Assembly: GCA_977006965.1 (NCBI GenBank)
Contig: OZ345364.1
Span: 372,001 to 436,000 of the forward strand
From: Phymatolithon calcareum
Lineage: Eukaryota > Rhodophyta > Florideophyceae > Hapalidiales
Direction of reading: 5' to 3'
DNA: 64,000 nucleotides
Shown in pieces: positions 1 to 10,497 of this stretch; position 1 is the first letter of the stretch; every line of letters starts with the position of its first letter. Below the pieces are notes generated by a model, which searched no databases, was not told where the DNA came from, and worked only from the letters and a program-made list of their open reading frames with translations. The translations under genes were made by a program, and so were the position numbers.

Positions 1-1815
1 GCTTTGTTCGGCGCTAGCAACGAAAATATGTTGGTCGCTCAGAAGTACCAGACCTGCCATTCCAGGAGAAAAACACCGGCCGCGCGTGGTCGGTACATCA
101 GTACGCATCAAGGCAGCATTGGTAAGCGGTCTCGCAGAGTGCTCCAGATTATGCGGAGCCTTTTCGAAGTCAAAAAAGATGAGTGGTATGGTTCAGAATG
201 TACTCGGGGAAAAAATCAATGGTGGCACGAGCATGTCACAATGGGTTCTGATTCGTCATCCATTGAAGAAAACTAAGTTTAAGACAGTCAATATTGTCAA
301 CGTCCAGGCAAAGAACTCTGAGGATGACATTTCAGACACTCAGCAGCTTGAACCGAGCCAACACCGGCAAAAGCGCAGCACCGCCCAGGCCTGCTTACAG
401 TGTTCATCCTTGCCAATCTTCATCGCGAAACGCCTGTTTATCGTCTACTGTCGCGATCACATGCTCCTCAGAAGGGCATACAACCTTTGATACAACCTTC
501 AGAAGCTCTAAACGCCGTCTTCCGAGCTCTCTCGCCTACGTCTTACAGGGTCCTTGAGACCAACCATCGCATCGCGAACTTGATGTCATCACGCCCGACC
601 GCGAGCCGAATACTAGCGCTCATTGGGTGCCAAGGTACGAGAGGAAAGTTCTCTGTCCGTTTTAGGGACGATTTTCCTCTCAGTTGTGGAAATTTCGCAC
701 TCTAAACGGAGACTTCTTATCCGAGAATTGCGGTACTGGACTTCATTCGAAGTACGATTGCGTGGTGACGATGTTTCCCCAAGTTACCTGCGAAAACTTG
801 CTGCTTGGACGTCTGCTAAGCTAAGAAGAAAGGGGCGAAAAGAGAGTACAGTGACCGAGCCTTCTATGTTTTTCGAAATACTCGTCCTCATGGCAAGAGT
901 TGAGTTCGGCGCTGAGAGAGCTTTCTGAAAGTCTACCAGGCCAAAGAAGTATTTCCCCGGCCCTTGCTCTTCGAAAACAGGGATGCCATGGCCGAATACC
1001 TCCGATTGATTTCATTCAGAGTTCAATTATGTGAATTAGGCGACATGTACTCTGCGCAGTACCGCTGGTCGCTCGGTCAAGATTCTGTCGATCCCATGAA
1101 TGACCACTGAAAGCACATTGTGTCAAAGAGATTTTGAAGGCGAGATGGCCCACGGAATGGCAGTTCTGTGCTGTCTTGTGGCCGCGTATGCCCGTATAAG
1201 GCGCATTGCATGTGCAGATTCATACTTGGTGAGTGCTGACTCTGCAGAGATTTAACAAGTGCGCCTATAGTTCATAGGGGTCATCTAACTCTTTTGGCGA
1301 TTTTCTAGATTGTTAGCTGTCTGTTATTCTCTGGTGCCCATGCAGAGTGTCAGCAGCACATGACGCAGCGAACGTTTTGTGAAGTGCCTGGCGAGCAACT
1401 CATCGATAGCATTTGACAAGCGCATTACTTGTTCACGTTCAGTCGCGCCAGAACGTACATTTGCATTCGAGAGCAGTGTTGGACGCCACGTTACCGTAAG
1501 AAAAGTAAAAGGATGACTGCAGAGGTCATGATGACTACCATTGCTGTGCAAAACAACGGCAGAGTTTGAAAATGCAAGACCTCGCCACTGTGTGCTCCTC
1601 ATGTAATACGCTTGATAGTGCCACAATATACATTTGCGACACTTCTACTGTTCGGAGCTGCTTCACAAAGCATGCTGAAGACCTCTATGAGCTTGGCGCT
1701 GTTGATGCGCTTCATAGCGAGAAGCTTTCATGTGCAAAAAATTAAATGAATCTTATTCCCTCAACTGAGGGAAAAGTGCCCCTCAATTGAGGGAAAATTT
1801 CCATAAAATAGACAC
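1..1815 (+). mobile_element. piggyBac-like transposon remnant PB0, cut by window edge
   Basis: Degenerate transposase-derived sequence reads on the + strand through many stops and frameshifts. A piece near 852-925 (TEPSMFFEILVLMARVE) resembles the piggyBac helix that usually reads EIKAFLGILLLMG. A C-terminal piece near 1620-1730 (YICDTSTVRSCFTKHAED) resembles the piggyBac Cys/His-rich tail. The same blocks recur in the same order in the copies at 23031-24979 and 48308-51586. The right end holds CCTCAATTGAGG at 1781-1792, a degenerate second copy at 1758-1771, and then the terminal TAGACA. It abuts the next element across a single CCAG tetranucleotide. It is non-functional. The superfamily name is an inference from motifs. 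Confidence 0.55.
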
Positions 1816-2013
1816 CAGTGTCTATTGCACGGCGTTTTTTCCTCAATTGAGGACATCATATTTCTCATTTAATTAGAAAGTTTTCTGCCTTTAACAATGA
1901 AGCTTTACTCGCTCTCGGTGTCGTCAGGACATCATGCTCATGGAGCATCTCTTCGTGTCGGGCAAAGTAGTTCCTACGCATCGATGTACCATAAATGTGA
2001 AATAGAGCATCGC

Positions 2014-2110
2014 CAAGCCTCGTCCTGATAAATAAATGTATCAGGACGAGGCTTGTTTGCAGAATAGATGCTATGTTTGCAAATTTGCAAACATAGCATC
2101 TATTCTGCAA
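2014..2110. repeat. two adjacent perfect palindromes
   Basis: The first is a 17-bp perfect stem (2014-2030 with 2039-2055) around an 8-base loop. The second is a 54-bp perfect palindrome (2057-2110) with 27-bp arms and no loop, centred on AAATTT. Both lie in the decayed C-terminal coding part of PB1. Perfect pairing in otherwise mutated sequence suggests they are recent. Confidence 0.9.
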
Positions 2111-2375
2111 GGTATATGGGGTGCGCACCCCACCCGAAGTCTTCCATTTCCTTCTTGTGGGCTTTAGATGAATACCAACACCGCTGCCAGATACAAACGT
2201 CCTCCCTGCCGTGGCGGAGCGACGTCGAGCGTAGTACAAGTCGTAGGAGCTGTCGATCACCTGTGGTGCCAGCTCGTCGGTAATAGTTGTCCAGTAACTC
2301 CGGTGCGCTCCAGAGTACAGTGATCCCCTATCAAGGCCATTGGCTCTAAATGACCAATCTTATATGCGCACGTTC

Positions 2376-2685
2376 TTCTCCATATTAATTTTTTATTCAA
2401 GTTTATTTAAAAGCCCCACAGACTTCCGAAGATATGGGCAAGGCTGCCTCTGATGCTACCTACCTTTTTGCAGCTCACGAAACGTCCACTAGAATCGCGG
2501 ACGCGAAAACTCAGTATTCAAAGTAATCCTAACTCAGTCCTCTACAGGATTGCTGGTGCTTGGACTCGACCGCTTTTTGCCTTGCCTTATACGAATCAAT
2601 ACAGGCCTTCTTCGTTCTCCATGCGTTCTATGACTGTTCTTGCTAAATAGTAAGAGCTCATCTAGCGCCTTTTCTCCATATTAAT
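2376..2685 (-). mobile_element. LINE-D 3' fragment nested in PB1
   Basis: A 282-bp insert (2390-2671) sits between perfect 14-bp direct repeats TTCTCCATATTAAT at 2376-2389 and 2672-2685. Read on the minus strand it ends in the family-D 3' tail (CTGTGGGGCTTTTAAATAAA), also seen near 38114, 38526, 53035 and 62203. It is strongly 5'-truncated and carries only the end of the ORF and the 3' UTR. It arrived after PB1. Confidence 0.85.
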
Positions 2686-3473
2686 GCTCCATTGCCGACA
2701 TCTAGTATGTCTGGCAATCTGAAGGCATTCGAAATAATAAGTATCACACACGCCCGGTTGGGGCACGGACAGCTCAACGCCGGCAGAGTCATAGTCCAAC
2801 TAACGCTAGCAAGCGCGACAGGAGTGATTTCCTTAGGGGGGTTCTGAATTTCGTTGAAAGAAAGTACCTTCGATCTTTGTTTCAACAGCATGCCATAACT
2901 GAGTCCATTAAGGACGAATGGCATGTTGCGGCTGCATCTTTTTTGCGAACGGCGACTTGGCCCGGCTTGGCGTGCGGCTTGATCGTCTGTGACAGCATTC
3001 CCTGGCTCAACGTTGTATATCTTTATAGATTTCACCTTAGTTTTGGGCTCTGGATGTTGCACTAAAATGCAGTTGACGCGCCATGAAGTACTTGAACAAC
3101 CGTTACGTTTTTCAGTAAGAACCTCCAGAACGGTCTCATTCAGCTTTTTCGACTTTGCCAGAGAGCCGAAAAGTCGGGAACACTCGGCTAGACTTGTGAC
3201 TGCTGTTGCTTTGGCGTGAACGGTTACAACGACTTGTCGGCGAAGATCTTTTCTCTGTGCCATCACGACACAGACTTCTTCGGGTGGATGATTGAATTTT
3301 TCTTCCTGAGCTCGCAAAACGTCTTATATAGGGGAAGTTTTCCGCTCCGAGAGCAGAAGAAAGGGCGGTCTTTCTTTACGTAGCGCCAAAAAGTGTTCCG
3401 TAAAATTTATGTTGTCTGTAATGAGTTTTGAAAGGTTGCCTCAATTGAGGACTCCGTGCAATAGACTAGTCTC

Positions 3474-3592
3474 GAAAAATTCATTTGCCTTAATCAGAAT
3501 TACATAGTATTACATCTATGGCTCGAGCCACGTTATTCTCCTTTGAAGGTGTCCATGAAGGCTTTCTCAGGATACTGCTGAGTGTTCCAGCT
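3474..3592 (+). repeat. dispersed repeat, copy 1
   Basis: About 118 bp is roughly 80% similar to the reverse complement of 32842-32960. Shared landmarks include TTTGCCTTAA, GGCTCGAGCCACG and TGAGTGTTC. No coding potential was seen. It starts just right of PB1, so it may be an old repeat into which PB1 inserted. Its nature is unknown. Confidence 0.6.
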
Positions 3593-4575
3593 GCCGATGG
3601 TCGCTGACAGCCCATTTTTTCAATCAGTTTCGTTGGGTTTCTTGGGAAGTGACTGACAAAACCATCTTGCGCAAAGAATCTTGTGCCTGCTTTCGTTCAT
3701 CCTCACTGTTTGGTGCGGTAGACCCTGTCACTTTGCACTTATGTAATTTCCGTAAGGCGAGCGAACTCGTCTTGGATGGATACACCAACAGGTGTACTGG
3801 TTCAGCCTTGTTGGTAAATGAAGTACCTGATATGGATATAGCCAAACTTTCTCAAGTGAGCGAGATGACGTAGTCGAATATCAGCCTGATGACAAGCGAA
3901 GCCTGGCTTTCTGATGGGCGAGATGACTTAGATGATTTCAGCGATTGTCGTCCTAGATTCACAGCCAGAAGCAGGATCTTTGGAGGATAATCTGTTCCAC
4001 GAATGCAGTGCCCAAAGGGTCTATGAATCGATAGCTGTGTCCACAACGAGTGGAACACATCGTCTCCCGCGTTCGGTATTAGCCGCATTAGCTCGTGCTA
4101 GAATTCTTGATTGGGTTCAGTTTTCTTCTTGATGCTTGGGTTCCTTCTCAGTGAGGAACTCCCAGCAGGATTTTATATCTTTTCTGTTACGCTGATTTCG
4201 TCACCCAACCTGGGTAAACGCTTGTGTTCCTAGTGAACACGAAAGAGAACTATCACGAAATCAGTCCAAAGAACACTACTGCAATAAACGCAATAAATGT
4301 TGCGTGTCTCGAACAAGGCATGACTGTCATTGTAGTCCACGTAGAATATCATGAACTCGGACTAGACCCATCTTAATTGCTCGACAGACCCGCCTTGGAA
4401 AATGTTATTTTTCTGAAACGGCGTTCTTCTTGCTGCTTCCAGACTCGTCGGAGGCCGGATCTATCTTAATAGTCAGATGCCGTGTTCGATTCTCGATACA
4501 GTTAAGTGATTCGAGTTTTAGCTCTGCCCCAGAGTCTTCTGTCTCTTCCATTAACTTTGCCAGCCTTCGTCTTAA
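3593..4575. other. no gene recognised
   Basis: Only short open frames overlapping on both strands are present, none with a recognisable motif, signal peptide or TATA context. No RNA gene seen. Confidence 0.5.
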
Positions 4576-4731
4576 CTTCAATAGCAGGTTTTTTTTGCAA
4601 CTGTTTAGTTGTTTATTTGAAAGCCCTCATTAACACTCTTAAGACTGCACGGGAGCAGCTTTTCGTAACTTGTTCATTGTAGTATGTCGCCTGGTCCCTA
4701 ATACAGGGACTCGTCGTCTTCAATAGCAGGT
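4576..4731 (-). mobile_element. LINE-E 3' fragment with target duplication
   Basis: A 128-bp insert (4590-4717) lies between perfect 14-bp direct repeats CTTCAATAGCAGGT (4576-4589 and 4718-4731). On the minus strand it encodes the last residues DESLY-stop and then a 3' UTR ending in an A-run. The same 3' end occurs on the + strand at 61580-61791. Confidence 0.85.
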
Positions 4732-5171
4732 GCTGTCGTCGAAGCTCCAATGGTTCTACTTGACAAAGCTTCATTAGTCCTCTCCAGTGCCGCCCTGCGC
4801 AATAATCCGTCTAGAGCAGATTTTTGCGCAGTACGGCACTGACCAGTCAAGAGGTTCGCCTTGTGAATGGACTCTATGTAACCCAGATTAGTTATCATCT
4901 CCACAAACAGGCAAGTCGATGTCAAGTCAAAAGCACATTATCCCACTTCAGAAGTCGTTTCACGTGTGCTGCCTGTACAATCACCGCGACGAGCGAGGCA
5001 CCGGGACTCCAAGTCCTGCGATGCCCGACCGAATCTATCTCATACGGTCGAATTTTCTCGACGTTAAAAACTATCAAATGAAGTGTTTCTTACGGTGAGT
5101 GCAACAAGAGAAAGAAAGAAAAGTCGATTTTAACGAGCTTAAATCATTTCAGTAAAAATGCGCTGTAGCGG
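4732..5171. other. no gene recognised
   Basis: Non-repetitive stretch with only short, unsupported frames. Nothing identifiable was seen on either strand. Confidence 0.4.
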
Positions 5172-5855
5172 AAAGAATGACAGAAATAAGAAAGATAGAT
5201 TTTTATATAAAAGTTATCAATGCATCTGCTGACGCTTGGGACAGTGGCTATATGTTGGTTTATTTTTAAAAGCTCCCAAAACCTCAATTTGATTAACAGG
5301 GCAGCTTCTCGCTGTCTTCCACATTCATCTCTCTACTAGCCTCCTAATATCTCCTTAATCAGAATTTCTCTCCCTGTGAGGGCTCGAGTGAGTCTTTCGC
5401 ATTCATATTCTGTTTTTTGGTCGATCTTCGTGCACCGCAGTGTGCGTTGGAGCACAACGAGCTCAATCACAGCACCAGGCCCAAAGTACTTCGCTAAAAC
5501 TGATTTTTTCCACAAAGCAGCTCTGTTCAAAAGAAATCTCAGGCATCTCAACCGTGCACTTCTGTCCCTACTATGCAACACTCCTGGTAGTTCATTCGGA
5601 TTGTCGACCGGGATTTTAACTGTCCGTCCCTCTTCTTTCAACGTCCATATTTCTGCTGCTTCCCGTATGCGTCCGGTTTTTGATACCATACCTTCTTCTG
5701 CTTGTTTTAGAGTTTCGTTGCGGTGCTTGGGGCAGCTTTCCTAGTGCCAAGAGGTTTTGGCTGAATTCTGTCTATGGAAGGGTTTCTTTTTTGATGGTAT
5801 AACACGATTCAGTGGACTACAAAAACCCACCTCTGGTCTCCAAAGAATGACAGAA
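5172..5855 (-). mobile_element. LINE-C 3' fragment, split by a younger LINE-A
   Basis: Perfect 14-bp direct repeats AAAGAATGACAGAA at 5172-5185 and 5842-5855 bound the insertion. The family-C 3' UTR (GTTGGTAACTTTTAAATAAA type) reads on the minus strand at 5186-5243 and resumes at 5725-5841. The usual pyrimidine-rich TTC tail is degenerate here. The interruption is a separate LINE-A insertion. Confidence 0.85.
5234..5734 (-). mobile_element. LINE-A 3' fragment nested in LINE-C
   Basis: The insert at 5244-5724 is flanked by the near-perfect 10-bp duplication GCTTGGGACA / GCTTGGGGCA (5234-5243, 5725-5734). The minus strand encodes the family-A C-terminal domain (RSARLRCLRFLLNRA, EYECERLTRALTGREI) in a frame open from 5689 to 5336, followed by a 3' UTR with an AATAAA-like run and the terminal ATATA block. 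It is 5'-truncated. Confidence 0.85.
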
Positions 5856-5910
5856 GGGGATATATGTTAGTTGACTTTTTAAAGCCCACAAAATTACAAA
5901 GGCTTCATCA
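5856..5910 (-). mobile_element. LINE-A tail, short fragment
   Basis: GGGGATATATGTTAGTTGAC followed by TTTTTAAAGCCC matches the reverse complement of the family-A 3' terminus. Only about 55 bp survives, directly after the LINE-C target duplication. Confidence 0.5.
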
Positions 5911-6284
5911 TCGTCCTGTTATTTTCAAGCGTGACTTGACTTTTTCTTGCATGGCGTCGATCGTGCTCGAATGTTTGTTTTTTTGCCGAGAGAATGCCTT
6001 GTCGTTCATATAATCGTCGACATATTTTTGTCTGTAGAATGGAAGAGCGTTCCAGCAGGGTGCCCATCTCTAAAGTCGTATCTGTTCTTTTATTATTCGA
6101 CTTTCACTAGAACGTCATTTTATACGTTTTTATTTTTCATGCTTTTCTTTGTGCGAAGCTTCTGCTCTGCGCTCCGAAAGATATAAAGCTGTCAAAAACA
6201 AACCAATTATTGATGGCACGAAGATGGTAAACTTCCAGCCCAGTTTTAAACGAGCTGACGTTCCAATCCGCATTTCCGATCATT
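5911..6284. other. intergenic, no gene recognised
   Basis: AT-rich stretch upstream of the HAD gene. A 79-residue hydrophobic frame at 5947-6186 has no recognisable features and was not called. Confidence 0.4.
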
Positions 6285-6292
6285 TATAAATA
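6285..6292 (+). promoter_or_regulatory. TATA-like box of the HAD gene
   Basis: TATAAATA lies about 80 bp upstream of the ATG at 6373, similar to the spacing for the other intact genes in the window. Confidence 0.5.
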
Positions 6293-6372
6293 AGCAATTT
6301 GCCTATGGAAACAAACGCAAGGAAAGAAACATCGCAAAGCTAAGAACAGTTGTTCTTCAAAGCGAAATATCA

Positions 6373-7062
6373 ATGACGGATCCAAGAGCCATCTCTACCG
6401 GAGAAGACAATCACGCTACGCAAGCAATGTCAGGTACCTCAGAGAGAGGACGCAGAATTATATCTCGGACTATATTCTTTTTCGATTGGGACGACACACT
6501 ATTCCCTTCTACTTTCATCCGGGATGCTCAATCAAGGTCTCTAGAACCAATAGAGAATCAAGAGATTTTAAATTCTGTTGCCACACTACAAACGAACAAT
6601 GTTAGACTGCTTCGAAAATGTTGCGACCTTGGCACTGTGACAATTGTGACAAATGCCCAACACGGCTGGGTGCAACGAATCGGCAATCTCTTCATGCCCG
6701 AACTAATGAGCTTCATTACACGGCGTGCGATCAAAGTGATTTCCGCAAAAACCTTGTACAGTGCGAACAATCCTGGAAATCCAACGGCATGGAAAAAGGA
6801 AGCTTTTGCAGTCGAGATTCTTAGCTCTTTTGGACCAGTGAGGAGCATTAACGTAATTGTGATTGGTGATGGTACCGCTGAACGCGAAGCAGCACAGCAT
6901 CTTGAAGACACACTTCCAGCATCCTTTATCAAGAGTCTCAAATTTGTCACGCGGCCCAGTGTTGCCAAACTGATCGTTCAAGTGTCAAGAATAATTGAAA
7001 TAATGCCGACTGTTCATACTCACGAGGGATCCGAGCACATCAATCTTCGGTTTAGTCAATAG
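6373..7062 (+). CDS. HAD-superfamily hydrolase-like protein (DWDDTL type)
   Basis: A 229-residue single-exon protein. Residues 34-46 carry the HAD motif I, FFFDWDDTLFPS, with D38 as the expected nucleophile and D40 as general acid/base. TIVTNAQHGW around residue 93 fits motif II. A lysine in the NPTAWKKEAF segment could be motif III, and VIVIGDGTAERE supplies a motif IV-like GD. No cap domain of any size is evident. Proteins with the same DWDDTL / TNA.GW / WK..AF / GD..ER.A order are widespread in protists and algae and are usually left without a known substrate. There is no signal peptide, so it is probably cytosolic. The first 32 residues are hydrophilic and probably disordered. The ATG at 6373 follows a TATA-like box at 6285. 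The substrate cannot be read from the sequence. Confidence 0.82.
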   Translation: MTDPRAISTGEDNHATQAMSGTSERGRRIISRTIFFFDWDDTLFPSTFIRDAQSRSLEPIENQEILNSVATLQTNNVRLLRKCCDLGTVTIVTNAQHGWVQRIGNLFMPELMSFITRRAIKVISAKTLYSANNPGNPTAWKKEAFAVEILSSFGPVRSINVIVIGDGTAEREAAQHLEDTLPASFIKSLKFVTRPSVAKLIVQVSRIIEIMPTVHTHEGSEHINLRFSQ

Positions 7063-7540
7063 CCAAGTACTTGAGAGATAGATTTGGCCAAATATGTAAT
7101 GTTGAAGACGACTGTAAATTTCGTCACGAATTGCTCATGTTGGCATGATCTTCGATTATGGAGTTGTTATGAAATTCATTGCAGCCGGTAGTGATCGCTC
7201 TCAAGCTCGAACTAGAGTATGAAGGGCTTGTGTATTGCAAACCTTGCGCGGTAAGCAAGTTGTGTTGATTGTCTTGACCTTCTATCATCATGCCTGATAA
7301 GTGCAGCTCGCATATCAAGCACTTTTACACGTAGTGGCAATCTCTATGGAAAATCATTTTTAGCTCTGAAATCTGCAACAGCTCGAATGATCTCAGCCAA
7401 TGTCGCCATAACCGGGGATGTTGTTGTAACAAACTGATATAGATTCCCTCACGAGAGATGTTTCTCCACTTGCAGTCAAATATGTTTCGTTTTGACTTCA
7501 AGCTTTGAAATGAACCAGTCAGAGAAAGAACAATGCCTTC
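7063..7540. other. intergenic between HAD and Cys-rich genes
   Basis: AT-rich, no recognisable gene. It should hold the 3' end of the HAD transcript and the promoter of the next gene. Confidence 0.5.
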
Positions 7541-7548
7541 TATAAAGG
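7541..7548 (+). promoter_or_regulatory. TATA-like box of the Cys/Arg/Tyr-rich protein gene
   Basis: TATAAAGG lies about 50 bp upstream of the ATG at 7594. Confidence 0.55.
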
Positions 7549-7593
7549 ACTCTCCAACGCTTCCAATTTGGAAAGCACCTCCATATCGGAACA

Positions 7594-8019
7594 ATGGCGA
7601 TCAAGGAACGTGCTCTTCTGCTGCTCTTCGGCGTCACCCTTCTCACCGTGGCTGCAACCGCCGCGTCAACCTCTTTCTCAGGAGCTTCCCTCGTCCGTGA
7701 GGATCTTGCTCCTTCTGCCATCTCGCGTACGTACTATTACAAGCCACGCTGCTATCTGAAGCGCAAAACTTGTCGTCGATGCTACGATACTCGTAAGCGT
7801 TACTGTGTTCGTCATGCCCGTCGCTGCATTCGATATGCCAGAAAGTCTTGGCGCCGTTGCACGAGATACAACTGGTACAAACATTGCACGCGTTGGAGCC
7901 CCTATACTCGGAATGGAAAAGTCTGCATTCGTTATGCTTCCAGGTGCATACACTACCGCAAAACTCGTCGCTGCTATTTCTACAAGTGCTTTAGGCGTAT
8001 CTGCTCTAAACGCTATTAG
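7594..8019 (+). CDS. small secreted Cys/Arg/Tyr-rich basic protein
   Basis: 141 residues. Residues 1-24 form a clear signal peptide (basic start, then LLLLFGVTLLTVAATAA). A short hydrophilic stretch (TSFSGASLVREDLAPSAISR) could be a propeptide. From about residue 47 the protein is almost entirely C, R, Y, K, W and H, with 12 cysteines spaced 2-14 residues apart and repeated CIRYA / CVRHARR units, so it is strongly cationic and could be heavily disulfide- or dityrosine-bonded. No acidic residue is visible in the Cys-rich part apart from one early Asp. I do not recognise a family. A structural wall or matrix protein, a polyanion-binding protein or an antimicrobial peptide are all possible. A TATA box at 7541 and AATAAA at 8073 bracket it tidily, supporting a real short gene. 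Confidence 0.8.
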   Translation: MAIKERALLLLFGVTLLTVAATAASTSFSGASLVREDLAPSAISRTYYYKPRCYLKRKTCRRCYDTRKRYCVRHARRCIRYARKSWRRCTRYNWYKHCTRWSPYTRNGKVCIRYASRCIHYRKTRRCYFYKCFRRICSKRY

Positions 8020-8072
8020 AGTACATTGTTTTGCTATGCAAAGCAAGATGTGTGTTTATGATGAGCCCTTGA

Positions 8073-8078
8073 AATAAA
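8073..8078 (+). terminator. polyadenylation signal of the Cys-rich gene
   Basis: AATAAA lies 54 bp after the stop codon at 8019. Confidence 0.5.
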
Positions 8079-9719
8079 CTGCCATCGCATTGGACTTGCG
8101 TTCTAAATGCGTAGTTCTGGACCCCTGACTTTCTCCTCCGGTCGCTAGACTTTAGAAAGGAGCAGTCTCCAAAAGGAATCTAAAGCCATTTTTGAGGCCT
8201 AATTCTGTGCGCGAAAACAGACAGAGCTGCACTAACTACATGAACCTTGCACTGCGCTGCGTGACAACTTTCGTCCATATCTCCGCTTGCGGTTATGCCC
8301 CGTCCGGTGTGTTCTGAGTGCTATGGAAGTCCATTTTTCGTAAATCCCTTCACGAAGATTTGCTGTCGCGGACCTTACCGAACGAGAAAGATGGAAAAGA
8401 CCGAGACGCGAAGCGCAAAGTCCAAGCATATGTAAATCGCGGGACTCTATCATTTGCCGATAGTATTGGTCCGCAGAAGTCCCGAGCCTTTCCATGTTGT
8501 TTGTTGTGCAAGCTGTACGAGAAGACTGTTCCTGTTCCTCCGTTTTCGCTTCCACGAATACGTATAGGTTATCGCCTGAAACTTAAGGGACCGGCCGTTA
8601 TGAGGAATCACGAGGGAGGTCACAAGGGCGTGATTTTGGTCCCAAGGAGCCCGCGGGACTACCGAGTTGTTTCGAATCATGGCCAGTCCCGAAAGTTGAC
8701 GGCGATAACCTATAACTATCTCTTCGTTGTTTCAAGAACATTTCATTTGCGGAAAGTTTATCCGCGAAAAAGCAAGCTCCCGCTTCGTCACCGTTAGCTC
8801 CCGCTTCATCAACGTACCTTGAGCTCCCCGTTCGCGGACTGTGCGTGATCGAGCATCGAGTTCCCATCTCATCAATGCTGCCTTCTTTTCTTATTCCTTG
8901 ACGCCGCAAGATATACCAGCTCGTAATGTCTGCGTTATCACCGTCCTACTATGGGCCTTCCTGTTTCGGTAAGCTTTCTGGCCTCCGAATGTGGGTGCCC
9001 GCTTACCCACCCATGGTACGTCCCTTGTAGCGTAAGAGTGAAGTCTGTGCTTAGTACTTAGGCGGCTCCCGCTGACCTCCAGGAGAGGAAGGCACCGATG
9101 GACAACCAATTAAAGCAACCACTAGCTTCCAACCAGAATCACGCATTTCCGATCAGCTTGTTGGCGGCCGCTGGGACGACCGGTTCCACACCATAACTGA
9201 AGATTAACACCATAATAATGCTCAGTTGTGCGATTGGAGCAAAGAGTCGCACAGGAAAATAGTGTGCTTGCCGAGCAAGAAGTCAATGAAGTCCAAACGT
9301 AGAGAGCGGATTAAGCCCTGCAGTGTTGGGAAAGGTCGATTCGTTAAGCTGAAAGCGTTAAGCTAGCGAACCCTTCGCACATCTGCACGGTTTTCCTCCG
9401 ACACAATCATGAACTTCTCCGTGAACGAAACCAATCCGTCTAGCATTCATAGCAGTTAATGGTCAATGGTGACGAAAATGTCACTGTACCGTCTACAAAC
9501 GTGCAGCCCAGCACGGTCGCCCCTTGTGCAATTCACCCGCTCTGTACGTTACGTGTTTCTCGAGAACGACGAAGCAGCTTACGAAGTTCTATTTCAGTTA
9601 CCAAGCGTTGGAGAGAGATTATTGGTGAGTCATGATAAAAAGGACCATGTAAAGTTTAAGACATGCTAACAAGCTTGCGCTGTCCCACTCTCGCGCCGTC
9701 ATCTACGGCGCGGGTGAGC
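8079..9719. other. intergenic, no gene recognised
   Basis: Mutually overlapping frames occur on both strands at 8232-9109, none with a convincing start, motif or composition. CTCCCGCTTCGTCA / CTCCCGCTTCATCA near 8780-8815 is a short direct repeat. Nothing else identified. Confidence 0.4.
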
Positions 9720-10129
9720 TTTCAGAGGGACCTTCTTGAGAATTCGATTTTTGCGTCCGCACTACCAGTCTGGAAAAGTCCTCAGTTGCAGTCCCAAATG
9801 TTTTAACTGGTAATGAGGACGCGGCATAGGTTTGGCGTGGCTGATATGTTCATCTATGAGACATTTTTTCTCATAACGATTTTTAGTTTTCGGAAGTAGA
9901 ATTGCTTTTCAACCAAACTTTTCGTGAAGTTTCAAGTTTTTGCTCAAAAGTGTGCAAAAACATGTGAAGCGAAAGTTTGCACATCAAGACTGCACGTGAA
10001 ATCAGCAGCCACTGAAAACCTATGCCGCGTCCTCGTAACCAGTCCACGAAATAATGACTGGTAATGAGGCCTTTTTTGACTGGGTCTATACCACGATTTT
10101 GATGAATTCTCAAGAAGGTCCCTCTTTCA
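9720..10129. mobile_element. 400-bp inverted-repeat element (MITE-like)
   Basis: Perfect 21-bp terminal inverted repeats start GAGGGACCTTCTTGAG (9725-9745 against 10104-10124). A second inverted pair lies inside at about 9802-9830 and 10016-10045 (GAGGACGCGGCATAGG). The element is flanked by the 5-bp direct repeat TTTCA (9720-9724 and 10125-10129). No transposase is encoded, so it is a non-autonomous cut-and-paste element. The superfamily is undecided. Confidence 0.88.
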
Positions 10130-10497
10130 ACGGTAAAATTTACTATGTCGGCGTATCAGCACGTCATTTACGCCCCGGCTTTTTGAAATATCTGTCATTT
10201 TAGATTTCCGGAGTCTCGGCCTCCATCAAGTCAAGAGTCAATTCTCCGATCTTCTAGGTCCTTGCTCACCAATACTTTTCGTCAAGCATAGAAGCAGCGT
10301 GCGATGCAATGTTTCTTTTTACTGGAGCTGCTGAAGAGAAAATCTCAGATGAAGGTTTATTGGAATCGTCAACAGCATTTTAATGGCTTCGCGAGGTTCC
10401 TCTGCACTGCGATCGATGAATGCAGTCTATCCAGCACAGGTGAAAGTTAGCGGGTCTGTAAGTACAGTACTGTTCAGTGGACGGGCAAGCACAGCGT
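10130..10497. other. no gene recognised
   Basis: Unique-looking sequence containing one TACAGTA motif. No coding evidence. Confidence 0.4.

Larger units (their letters stand above)
1816..3469 (-). mobile_element. piggyBac-like transposon remnant PB1, internally deleted
   Basis: The terminal inverted repeats read TGTCTATTGCACGG at the left (from about 1818) and its near complement at the right (3454-3467). CCTCAATTGAGG lies just inside each end at 1841-1852 and 3439-3450. The minus strand carries decayed blocks matching the longer copies: SLAECSRLFGSLAKSKK near the right end, and a Cys/His-rich tail (RRNYFARHEEMLHEHD) near the left end. Without its nested 282-bp LINE and that LINE's duplicated target it is only about 1.36 kb, against about 1.95 kb for PB2, so the middle is deleted. 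The right terminus has lost two bases relative to the other copies. Confidence 0.55.
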
